DNA from: Candidatus Omnitrophota bacterium
Lineage (GTDB): Bacteria > Omnitrophota > Gorgyraeia > Aquiviventales > Aquiviventaceae
Direction: 5' to 3'
NCBI GenBank assembly: GCA_016206725.1
Contig: JACQRA010000137.1
Location: forward strand, 1 to 16,145
Length of the DNA: 16,145 nt
Shown piece by piece: positions 1 through 6,018 of this stretch. The notes under the pieces were generated by a model. That model was not told the origin of the DNA, did no database searches, and worked only from the letters and a program-made list of their open reading frames with translations. Position 1 is the first letter of the stretch; each line of letters begins with the position of its first letter. A program made the translations under genes and the position numbers.

Positions 1-132
1 ACGCACGAGTTTGTGACCGTCGGGTTCATTCCAAGTGCGCATGGGGTCGCCTGTGTGGGACGCGCCGCTCCTGAACCGATTGTGAATATCTCGCGCGGAG
101 GCCGCTTGGTCCCGATGTTTCTCGTCCATTGA
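1..132 (+). CDS. C-terminal fragment of an unidentified protein
   Basis: An open frame runs from the first base of the window to a TGA at 130-132 and gives 43 residues ending RGGRLVPMFLVH. The other two forward frames are interrupted (frame 2 almost at once, frame 3 near base 76), so this is the likely reading. Its stop codon lies inside the TTGACA of the greA promoter candidate. I do not recognise the family from this tail. It does not look like the end of CarB, which often precedes greA. Confidence 0.45.
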   Translation, partial: THEFVTVGFIPSAHGVACVGRAAPEPIVNISRGGRLVPMFLVH

Positions 133-156
133 CAAACCGCGCCCCTTTGGTACGCT
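129..156 (+). promoter_or_regulatory. candidate sigma-70 promoter of greA
   Basis: TTGACA (129-134), a 16-nt spacer and TACGCT (151-156, a weak -10 match). The -10 ends only 7 nt before the greA ATG at 164, and there is no Shine-Dalgarno sequence in that gap, so the mRNA would be leaderless or nearly so. A sister promoter at 13476-13504 begins with the same ten bases, TTGACAAACC, and has a similar -10 (TAAGCT). Confidence 0.45.
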
Positions 157-163
157 TAGAGCG

Positions 164-637
164 ATGGGCTACACCTACCTGACAAAAGCCGGGCTGCACA
201 AACTGCAGGACGAACTCAAAGCCCTGCAGAGGCAACGCCGTGAGTTGATCGAGGAAGTGGAGCGGGCCCGCGGACTGGGGGATCTTCGGGAAAACGCGGA
301 ATACCACGCCGCGCGCGAGCGGTTACAGCACGTCACGCAGCGTCTCTCCGAGTTGGACGCCAAACTGACCCAGGTCCAACTCATCGACGACTTGCCGGTG
401 GCGCAGGATGAGGCGCGAATCGGCGTGCAAGTGACCTTGCGCGATCTCCAGACGAAGGACGAATTCAGTTACGTCCTCGTCGGATCCGAGGAAGCCGATC
501 CGCAGAACGGTAAGCTTTCGATCGAGTCGCCCTTAGGGAAGAACCTCTTAGGCAAGAAGAAGGGCGAGCGCTTCACGTTGGCGCTGCCCAAATCGATCGT
601 GCCGTACCTCGTCCTCGACCTGAAGCGATCCACATGA
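164..637 (+). CDS. greA: transcription elongation factor GreA
   Basis: GreA enters the RNA polymerase secondary channel and stimulates cleavage of backtracked RNA. The 157-residue product has the family's usual length of about 158. Residues 1-75 form the antiparallel coiled coil, whose tip carries GDLRENAEY with the two acidic residues (D40, E43) equivalent to the catalytic-tip acids of E. coli GreA. Residues from about 82 form the C-terminal polymerase-binding domain, with the typical IESPLGKNLLGKKKGE segment. The ATG at 164 is chosen because MGYTYLTKAGL matches the usual GreA N-terminus, although no Shine-Dalgarno sequence precedes it. Its TGA overlaps the next gene's ATG (ATGA at 634-637). 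Confidence 0.97.
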   Translation: MGYTYLTKAGLHKLQDELKALQRQRRELIEEVERARGLGDLRENAEYHAARERLQHVTQRLSELDAKLTQVQLIDDLPVAQDEARIGVQVTLRDLQTKDEFSYVLVGSEEADPQNGKLSIESPLGKNLLGKKKGERFTLALPKSIVPYLVLDLKRST

Positions 638-987
638 TGGAGTCGTTAGCGAATCGGAAGTGCAAGCCATGCGAAGGAGGCACTGAGCCGCTTCCGGCGA
701 GCGCGGCCAGCGCCTTACTCGGGGAGCTTCAAGGCTGGGAACTCATCGAGGGGAGGGCGATTCGCAAGATCGTAAAGTGCAAAGACTTTCTGGAGGCCGT
801 CAGCCTGATGCAGCGCATCGCACCGATCGCCGAAGCCGAAGATCACCATCCGGATTTGCATCTGACCAATTACCGCCGCCTCACCATCGAACTCTCCACG
901 CACGCCATCGGCGGGTTGTCGGAGAATGACTTTATTCTCGCCGCCAAGATCGACCAGCTACTCCTTTTACGTCAAGCGCAGCACTAA
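634..987 (+). CDS. pterin-4a-carbinolamine dehydratase (PhhB/DCoH family)
   Basis: The family dehydrates 4a-hydroxytetrahydropterin and so regenerates the pterin cofactor after aromatic amino acid hydroxylation (EC 4.2.1.96). The active-site signature is present: AEDHHPDLHLTNY (residues 68-80, His71 and His72), followed by STHAIGG with His90 and a C-terminal SENDFILAAKID. Length is 117 residues, normal for the family, with a short Cys-containing N-terminal extension (KCKPCEGG) that is common in bacterial members. The ATG overlaps the greA stop, and a second ATG follows at 637. No phenylalanine hydroxylase is in the window, so the partner reaction is unknown. The 3' end overlaps the convergent gene by 21 bp. 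Confidence 0.93.
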   Translation: MMESLANRKCKPCEGGTEPLPASAASALLGELQGWELIEGRAIRKIVKCKDFLEAVSLMQRIAPIAEAEDHHPDLHLTNYRRLTIELSTHAIGGLSENDFILAAKIDQLLLLRQAQH

Positions 988-1749
988 GCACTTCGCCGCC
1001 CCGCCGGCTTTGAGGAATTCCGACAGCTCCACTTCGTGAACAACCCATCCTCGTCTACCCAATCTTCTCGTCAACGAGTTTGAAACACCCGCCGGCATCA
1101 CGACGTCTCGCCCGATCACGAGGCTGTTACAACAGAATCGGAGGGCATCGGCTTCAGAGACGGCGATTGTGTCCGGCACGCGCGAGGCGATCACCCGGCA
1201 CCCATAGCGATCAAACGCCCTCGGGTACCACACGGCTGACGTCGGCCCCAACGGGCAGAAACACGTGTCCAGATGGTAGAAACGCTGATCCCTCAGCTCA
1301 ACGGGCAAAACCTCACAGCGAAGCAGGCGGCCCAAGCGTTCATGGACGGTGGCATCGGAGCGGAATCGGAATCCCAGCAGCAACGTCGAGCCGATCCATA
1401 CTGCATCGCCCTCGCCTTCAAAATTCACGCGCCGTGGAAGACGGACGATTTGGTATCCGTGCCGCTGGAAGTAACCCTCCACGACAGCCTCTTCGCCTTG
1501 CCGCTCAGGGAAACGGAAGTTGCTTCGGATCAGCACCCCATCCGCCACGAGCCCTGCATTGGCGGTAAAGACTAAATCCGGCAGTCCCCGCACCGGTCTG
1601 ATCAGCCTGACGCGGGCGCGCAGGCGGTGCGTCAGCAGACGATAGAGCTGCTGCCATTGGCGCCGCGCGGCGTCGTGAGCCGTCTGTCTGGTGAGGCGCA
1701 TCCAGGGGTTGATTTCGTACGCAATCGTGTAGTGCGTCGGACGACACAT
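967..1749 (-). CDS. arginine dihydrolase-like guanidine hydrolase (AgrE/ArgZ N-terminal domain family)
   Basis: This is a stand-alone 260-residue protein resembling the N-terminal half of cyanobacterial AgrE/ArgZ, which converts arginine to ornithine, CO2 and two ammonia. Visible landmarks: MCRPTHYTIAYEINPWM at the N-terminus; LPDLVFTANAGL with Asn64, matching the Asn that allows the second hydrolysis in ArgZ; FEGEGDA (111-117); YHLDTCFCPL with catalytic His159; and GGAAKCLVLRL with nucleophile Cys254 at the very end. The ATG at 1749 is preferred because homologues begin MC(R/S)P; an upstream start would translate the repeat at 1760-1840. In AgrE the same chain continues into the TIGR00300 domain, which here is the next gene upstream on this strand. 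A dimethylarginine hydrolase or amidinotransferase is less likely but cannot be excluded. Confidence 0.85.
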   Translation of the reverse strand: MCRPTHYTIAYEINPWMRLTRQTAHDAARRQWQQLYRLLTHRLRARVRLIRPVRGLPDLVFTANAGLVADGVLIRSNFRFPERQGEEAVVEGYFQRHGYQIVRLPRRVNFEGEGDAVWIGSTLLLGFRFRSDATVHERLGRLLRCEVLPVELRDQRFYHLDTCFCPLGPTSAVWYPRAFDRYGCRVIASRVPDTIAVSEADALRFCCNSLVIGRDVVMPAGVSNSLTRRLGRRGWVVHEVELSEFLKAGGAAKCLVLRLT

Positions 1750-1759
1750 CAGAAAAGAT

Positions 1760-1840
1760 GGTAATTGAGTGATTGAGTGATTGAGTGATTGAGTTAGTGG
1801 ATTGGACTTAATCACCTAATCACCCAATCACTTAATCACC
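1760..1840 (-). repeat. inverted arrays of tandem octamers, long hairpin
   Basis: On the minus strand the stop codon of the LOR/SDH gene is the first TGA of four tandem octamers (TGATTAAG, TGATTGGG, TGATTAGG, TGATTAAG). After a 13-nt loop (1794-1806) a second array of AATCACTC units runs in inverted orientation. Arms 1760-1793 and 1807-1840 match at 28 of 34 positions, and all six differences are transitions, so some become G-U pairs in RNA. The hairpin fills the intercistronic gap and ends 10 nt before the downstream ATG. There is no T-run, so a simple intrinsic terminator is unlikely. Confidence 0.85.
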
Positions 1841-3053
1841 GTAGTTTGAGGGCGGAGCAGAGTTCTCGGAGAAAGGAGGCGGCGTCGGAGACGATGCCGA
1901 TGCCTTGGAAGGTGCCGCGATCTGACAGCTTCGTGACGACCGCGGGGTTAATATCCACGCACACCACTTTGACGGTGGCCGGCAACAAGTTGCCGGTCGC
2001 GATGGCATGGAGGGTGGAGGAAATCATGAGGGCCATCCCGACACCGAGGAGGTGTTGGCGCATGACATCCTGTGCGACGAGGACATCCGTGATGACATCC
2101 GGTAGAGGCCCGTCATCACGAATCGATCCGGCCAGCACGAACGGGACGCGATGCGTCACGCAGGCATGCATGACCCCCTTCGTCAACAGGCGGCGTCGAA
2201 CGGCTTGACGGATGCCGCCGCAGTCTCGAATGGTGTTGATGGCCCGCATGTGATGGTCGTGTCCATCCCGAGTCGGCGTGCCTCGCTTGAGATCGACACC
2301 GAGCGCCGTCCCGAAGAGCGCCGACTCGATATCGTGGGTCGCCAGGCCGTTGCCGGCAAAGAGGACATCCGCCCAGCCTGCGGTAATCAACCGCTCCAGA
2401 TACGGCCCGCCGCCGGTGTGAATGAGGGCCGGCCCGGCGACGACCAAGATTTTGCGCTTGGCGCGCTTGATGACTCGCATCTCTCTGGCGAGACCCGCGA
2501 TCAACTGGGCTTTGGGTTTCTCAGGAGAGACGGCGCTGTGCATAAATTGGAACACTTCACGGTGGCGTGATCGCTCCAAGGGTGCGACCTTGATGCCGGT
2601 GGAGCCGCAGACGAGCAGGTCACCACGCTTCACGCGCGCCATCGGGATGCAGATGGCCTTCGGCCCCTCAGCGTTCACCACAATCCCACAATCCATCTCA
2701 ATGGATCGGACCGGGATCCAACGATCGTGGTATCTGACAAAGGTCGGCAGATTCGTCGTGGAGTAAAACGACGCGGGGAACACCCCGTCCTTGCGGGCTC
2801 GAACGAGTTGGGCGTCTTGGACTGATTCGGGAGTGGCTCCGAGACGGGCGAGCCGTCGGAGGATCATCTGAAGGGCGTGTTGGGAGCGTGCGCTGACCGT
2901 GAGTCGGGCGGTGGAGGGATCGGTCTTGCGTTTGCCGATCGCCAAGGAGAGGATTTCAAACGTCCCGTCCAGATCCATCACCTCATCGAGGATCTTGGGA
3001 AGGATGAGCGAGTCAATGATGTGTCCGCTGATGCGAACGTTTTCCGAAGGCAT
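1836..3053 (-). CDS. ornithine cyclodeaminase of the LOR/SDH (TIGR00300) family
   Basis: The 405-residue product matches the TIGR00300 / LOR-SDH conserved family, whose characterised members (archaeal ornithine cyclodeaminases and the C-terminal half of cyanobacterial AgrE) use NAD to turn ornithine into proline and ammonia. Recognisable segments: a regulatory-like N-terminal region (residues 1-95), FYSTTNLPTFVRY (about 97-109), AGNGLATHDIESALFGT in the dinucleotide-binding half, LAGSIRDDGPLPD, and a C-terminal CVDINPAVVTKLSDRGT. It is unrelated to the mu-crystallin-type OCD. The ATG at 3053 is preceded by GAGGGAAG, a reasonable ribosome-binding site. It is transcribed divergently from proline dehydrogenase, the enzyme that would consume its product, and is followed by the arginine dihydrolase-like gene. 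Family assignment is firm; the reaction is inferred from family and context. Confidence 0.9.
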   Translation of the reverse strand: MPSENVRISGHIIDSLILPKILDEVMDLDGTFEILSLAIGKRKTDPSTARLTVSARSQHALQMILRRLARLGATPESVQDAQLVRARKDGVFPASFYSTTNLPTFVRYHDRWIPVRSIEMDCGIVVNAEGPKAICIPMARVKRGDLLVCGSTGIKVAPLERSRHREVFQFMHSAVSPEKPKAQLIAGLAREMRVIKRAKRKILVVAGPALIHTGGGPYLERLITAGWADVLFAGNGLATHDIESALFGTALGVDLKRGTPTRDGHDHHMRAINTIRDCGGIRQAVRRRLLTKGVMHACVTHRVPFVLAGSIRDDGPLPDVITDVLVAQDVMRQHLLGVGMALMISSTLHAIATGNLLPATVKVVCVDINPAVVTKLSDRGTFQGIGIVSDAASFLRELCSALKLR

Positions 3054-3062
3054 GGCGCTTCC

Positions 3063-3078
3063 CTCTAGGGCTCTAGGT
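3063..3078. repeat. tandem direct repeat, possible operator
   Basis: CTCTAGGG (3063-3070) is immediately followed by CTCTAGGT (3071-3078). The pair lies in the 42-bp gap between the divergent LOR/SDH and proline dehydrogenase starts, next to both candidate -10 boxes and over the leader of the minus-strand transcript. An operator role is inference. Confidence 0.35.
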
Positions 3079-3088
3079 AGTATATCAT
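3079..3088. promoter_or_regulatory. overlapping divergent -10 boxes of the arginine/proline genes
   Basis: On the minus strand TGATATACT (3087 to 3079) is an extended -10 (TGn plus TATACT) that would give an 18-nt leader carrying GAGGGAAG before the LOR/SDH ATG. On the plus strand TATCAT (3083-3088) lies 7 nt before the proline dehydrogenase ATG, without a Shine-Dalgarno sequence. The two boxes share bases, so the promoters would compete or be co-regulated. No clear -35 is seen on the plus side. Confidence 0.4.
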
Positions 3089-3095
3089 TACAGAC

Positions 3096-4409
3096 ATGAG
3101 TGTGACGCAGCCTATGGCCTCAGTGGAAGAGCGCACCCAGGAGATCGAGCGCGAGTTGCTCGAGCGCGCCCGCCATGAACATGAGCACTTGACGACGCTC
3201 AACCGCTGGACGAAGCAGGTTCTCTCGTGGACGCTCTCCGACCCGCAGGTGAAAGCCGTGGTCCTGCGCTTTCTGGATTGTTTGCCCAGCCTGCGCACCC
3301 CCCAGGCGGTTGTGCAACATGTGCGGGACTATTTCCCGACTCATCAACGTCGCTTGCCCCACGCCCTTCGTCTCGGCGCCTCCTTGTCGCGCCCTGGGCT
3401 GTTGACGGCACCGGCCGCCGCGATGGTGGTGCGCCACGTCGTGGAGCAGATGGCGAGGCAGTTTATCGCCGGCTCGCATCTCCATGATGCCGTGGCGGTC
3501 ATCCGCCGCATGGCGGATCGAGGTGTCTTGGTGAGTCTTGATGCGTTGGGAGAGCAGGTCGCCAGTGAATCGGAAGCCGAGGCCTACATGCAACGCTATC
3601 TCTCGTTGATCGAAGAGCTCAGCGTGGCGTGTCGGGGACTGCGCGCTCCTGATGCCGTGGGCGGTCGACCGATGGTGCATCTGTCCATCAAACCCTCCAG
3701 CCTGTCAGCCCACTTTGACCCGCTGAGTATGGAGGACAGCGTGAGTCGAGCCCTTGATCGGTTGCGGAGGATCGCGCAACAGGCCGTCAATCACGGAGCC
3801 GCCATCACGCTTGACATGGAGCAATACCAGCTTCGAGACGTGACGCTTGAGCTAGCGAGGCGGCTGCTGTGCGAGCCGGGGATCGGCGAGCGGCTGCAGC
3901 TCGGCATCGTCCTCCAAGCCTATCTCCAGGACTCGGAATCGGTGATGAAGGAACTGCTGGGTTGGTTGGAGGCCCGTCATCGTCGGCTGCATGTCCGGTT
4001 GGTCAAAGGCGCGTACTGGGATTCTGAAATCGCCTTCGCCCTCCAACGTGGATGGGGCGTGCCGGTTTATCAACGCAAACTTCAGACCGATCAGAGTTTT
4101 GAGCGACTCACCAACCTGGTGTTGTCCCACGCGCCACTCGTCCACCCTGAGGTTGGATCGCATCATCCTCACGCGATCGGCTACGCGATGGCCGTGGCTG
4201 AGGCGAAGGGGTTGGCGAAGGAGACCGTGGAGTTCCAACTGCTCTATGGAATGGGTGATGCCATGCAGGGGGCCATTCATCAGATGGGGTATCCGGTGCG
4301 GGTGTATACGCCCCTCGGCGAATTGATCCCCGGTATGGCGTACCTGGTGCGGAGGATTTTGGAAAACACCGCCAACGAATCGTTCCTTCGCCAGGAGTTG
4401 TGGGGATGA
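3096..4409 (+). CDS. proline dehydrogenase (PutA PRODH domain type)
   Basis: This FAD enzyme oxidises proline to delta-1-pyrroline-5-carboxylate (P5C) and passes electrons to the quinone pool. The 437-residue protein has an N-terminal helical region (about 1-110) like the PutA arm, then the PRODH barrel with VHLSIKPSSLSAHFDP, ITLDMEQYQLRD, VRLVKGAYWDSE (Lys304) and the diagnostic C-terminal LVRRILENTANESF, whose Arg419-Arg420 bind the proline carboxylate. It has no DNA-binding domain and no fused aldehyde dehydrogenase, so it is a monofunctional enzyme. Its TGA overlaps the ATG of P5C dehydrogenase (ATGA), which fits the need to hand over the reactive intermediate. The ATG at 3096 has only a short leader. 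Confidence 0.96.
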   Translation: MSVTQPMASVEERTQEIERELLERARHEHEHLTTLNRWTKQVLSWTLSDPQVKAVVLRFLDCLPSLRTPQAVVQHVRDYFPTHQRRLPHALRLGASLSRPGLLTAPAAAMVVRHVVEQMARQFIAGSHLHDAVAVIRRMADRGVLVSLDALGEQVASESEAEAYMQRYLSLIEELSVACRGLRAPDAVGGRPMVHLSIKPSSLSAHFDPLSMEDSVSRALDRLRRIAQQAVNHGAAITLDMEQYQLRDVTLELARRLLCEPGIGERLQLGIVLQAYLQDSESVMKELLGWLEARHRRLHVRLVKGAYWDSEIAFALQRGWGVPVYQRKLQTDQSFERLTNLVLSHAPLVHPEVGSHHPHAIGYAMAVAEAKGLAKETVEFQLLYGMGDAMQGAIHQMGYPVRVYTPLGELIPGMAYLVRRILENTANESFLRQELWG

Positions 4410-5986
4410 CCCCCTCGACATTCACGAACGAGCCGCTTGCCAACTTCGCTGACGCCGCCCAGCGGCAACGCTTCGCGCAAGCCTTGGCTGAGGCGCCTCG
4501 CATCTTCGGACAGGACCTGCCGTGTCTGCTTGATGGCCGATCCGTGACGACGGGTCGCTGGCTGGACTCCGTCAACCCCGCGCATCCCACTCAGGTGATC
4601 GGTCGGGTGGCGCACGGCACGCAGGCGGAGGTGGAGCGTGCGGTGGAGGCTGCGCGGCGCGCGCAAGTCCGGTGGGGAAAGACGTCCATCGAGCAGCGGG
4701 TCGCGCTCCTGCGGGCGACCGCGGAGCATCTGCGGCGTCGTCGGGAATGGTTTGCGGCGCTGGTGGTTTTTGAAGTCGGCAAGCCGTGGCGAGAGGCGGA
4801 CGCGGATGTGGTCGAAGCGATTGATTATCTTGAGTATTACAGCGTTCAAATGCTGGAGCTGGCGAAGGGAAAATCCGTCGGGCAGCGGCCTGGAGAGGCC
4901 AACCAGTACCGGTATATTCCGCGCGGCGTCTGCGCGGTCGTGGCACCCTGGAATTTTCCCCTCGGGATCCTCACGGGGATGAGTTCTGCCGCGCTCGCGG
5001 CCGGCAACGTCGTGATCCTCAAGCCTGCCGAACAGTCCCCCATCATCGCGTACCATTTGACCCGCGCATTCCATGAGGCCGGCGTGCCACCTGATGTGGT
5101 GCAATATCTGCCGGGCCTCGGTGAAGAAGTGGGGAAAGCCTTGGTCGAACACCCCCATGTCGCGCTCATCATGTTTACCGGCTCCAAGGCGGTCGGACTT
5201 TCGATTCTTCGGACGATCAGCGTGCCGGTTGCCGGTCAGCGCGTCATGAAGCACGCGGTCGTGGAAATGGGCGGGAAGAACGCCATCGTCATTGATGACG
5301 ACGCCGATCTGGATGAGGCCATTAAAGGGATCGTCACCTCGGCCTTTGGGTATCAGGGTCAGAAATGCTCGGCAGCCTCCCGCCTCATTGCGCATGAGGC
5401 GGTGTATGATCGGCTGGTGCAACGGCTCATTCCGGCAGTGGAGGGGTTGGTGATCTGCGATCCGGTGGAGCCGCGCTGCGAGCTGGGGCCGCTCATCGAC
5501 CACGATGCCCTCGTGCGCGTGCGGCAAGCGATTGCCAATGGGCACTCCTCATCGCGATGTCTCTTGGAGTATCCTGCGCAGCGCTTGCCCTCGGAGGGCT
5601 ATTTTGTTGGCCCCTCGCTCTTTGCCGATGTGGATCCTCGCAGTCCCCTCGCCCAAGAAGAATTGTTCGGGCCGGTAGTCTGTGTGTTTCGAGTGAAGAG
5701 CTTCTCAGAGGGGATCGCGTTGGCGAACGACACCGAGTACGGCTTGACCGGTGGCGTCTATTCCCGTTCGCCATCCCACATCCAGGAAGCCATCGAATCG
5801 TTTCAGGTGGGCAACCTCTATCTCAACCGTCCGATCACCGGCTCGATCGTTGGACGTCAGCCTTTCGGAGGCTACAAGCTCTCCGGCCTGGGGACGAAAG
5901 CGGGCGGGCCGGATTATCTCCTGCAGCTTGTCCTTCCCAAGACGATCTGCGAGAATACCGCACGACACGGCATCCCGTTGGAGTAA
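4406..5986 (+). CDS. pruA: delta-1-pyrroline-5-carboxylate dehydrogenase (ALDH superfamily)
   Basis: This NAD-dependent enzyme oxidises the semialdehyde form of P5C to glutamate. The 526-residue chain carries the aldehyde dehydrogenase landmarks in order: APWNFPLG (cofactor/oxyanion Asn), FTGSKAVG (NAD site), VVEMGGKN with general base Glu287, GYQGQKCSAASRL with nucleophile Cys321, EELFGPV, and a C-terminal FGGYKLSGLGTKAGGPDYL typical of the P5CDH subfamily. The ATG at 4406 has AGGAG at 4393-4397, 8 nt upstream, and overlaps the proline dehydrogenase stop. It completes the route from arginine to glutamate with the two divergent genes. Its stop codon is the first unit of a heptamer repeat. Confidence 0.95.
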   Translation: MTPSTFTNEPLANFADAAQRQRFAQALAEAPRIFGQDLPCLLDGRSVTTGRWLDSVNPAHPTQVIGRVAHGTQAEVERAVEAARRAQVRWGKTSIEQRVALLRATAEHLRRRREWFAALVVFEVGKPWREADADVVEAIDYLEYYSVQMLELAKGKSVGQRPGEANQYRYIPRGVCAVVAPWNFPLGILTGMSSAALAAGNVVILKPAEQSPIIAYHLTRAFHEAGVPPDVVQYLPGLGEEVGKALVEHPHVALIMFTGSKAVGLSILRTISVPVAGQRVMKHAVVEMGGKNAIVIDDDADLDEAIKGIVTSAFGYQGQKCSAASRLIAHEAVYDRLVQRLIPAVEGLVICDPVEPRCELGPLIDHDALVRVRQAIANGHSSSRCLLEYPAQRLPSEGYFVGPSLFADVDPRSPLAQEELFGPVVCVFRVKSFSEGIALANDTEYGLTGGVYSRSPSHIQEAIESFQVGNLYLNRPITGSIVGRQPFGGYKLSGLGTKAGGPDYLLQLVLPKTICENTARHGIPLE

Positions 5987-6011
5987 GTAGTAAGCAGTAA
6001 GTAGTAAGTAG
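5984..6011 (+). repeat. tandem heptamer array starting at the stop codon
   Basis: Four heptamers (TAAGTAG, TAAGCAG, TAAGTAG, TAAGTAG) start with the TAA of P5C dehydrogenase and nearly fill the 32-bp gap before mtnA. Because 7 is not a multiple of 3 and each unit contains TAA and usually TAG, the array places stop codons in all three forward frames. No ribosome-binding site for mtnA is visible next to it. Confidence 0.8.
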
Positions 6012-6018
6012 AGTAGCG

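Noticed and set aside
1080..1575. plus-strand open frames over the arginine dihydrolase-like gene
   Set aside because: They mirror the minus-strand gene, whose catalytic His and Cys motifs are clear.
1760..1840. Octamer array as a CRISPR
   Set aside because: Units are 8 bp with no spacers and the two arrays are inverted; no cas gene is present.
4280..5545. 421-codon open frame on the minus strand
   Set aside because: Antisense shadow of proline and P5C dehydrogenase, both with complete catalytic motifs.
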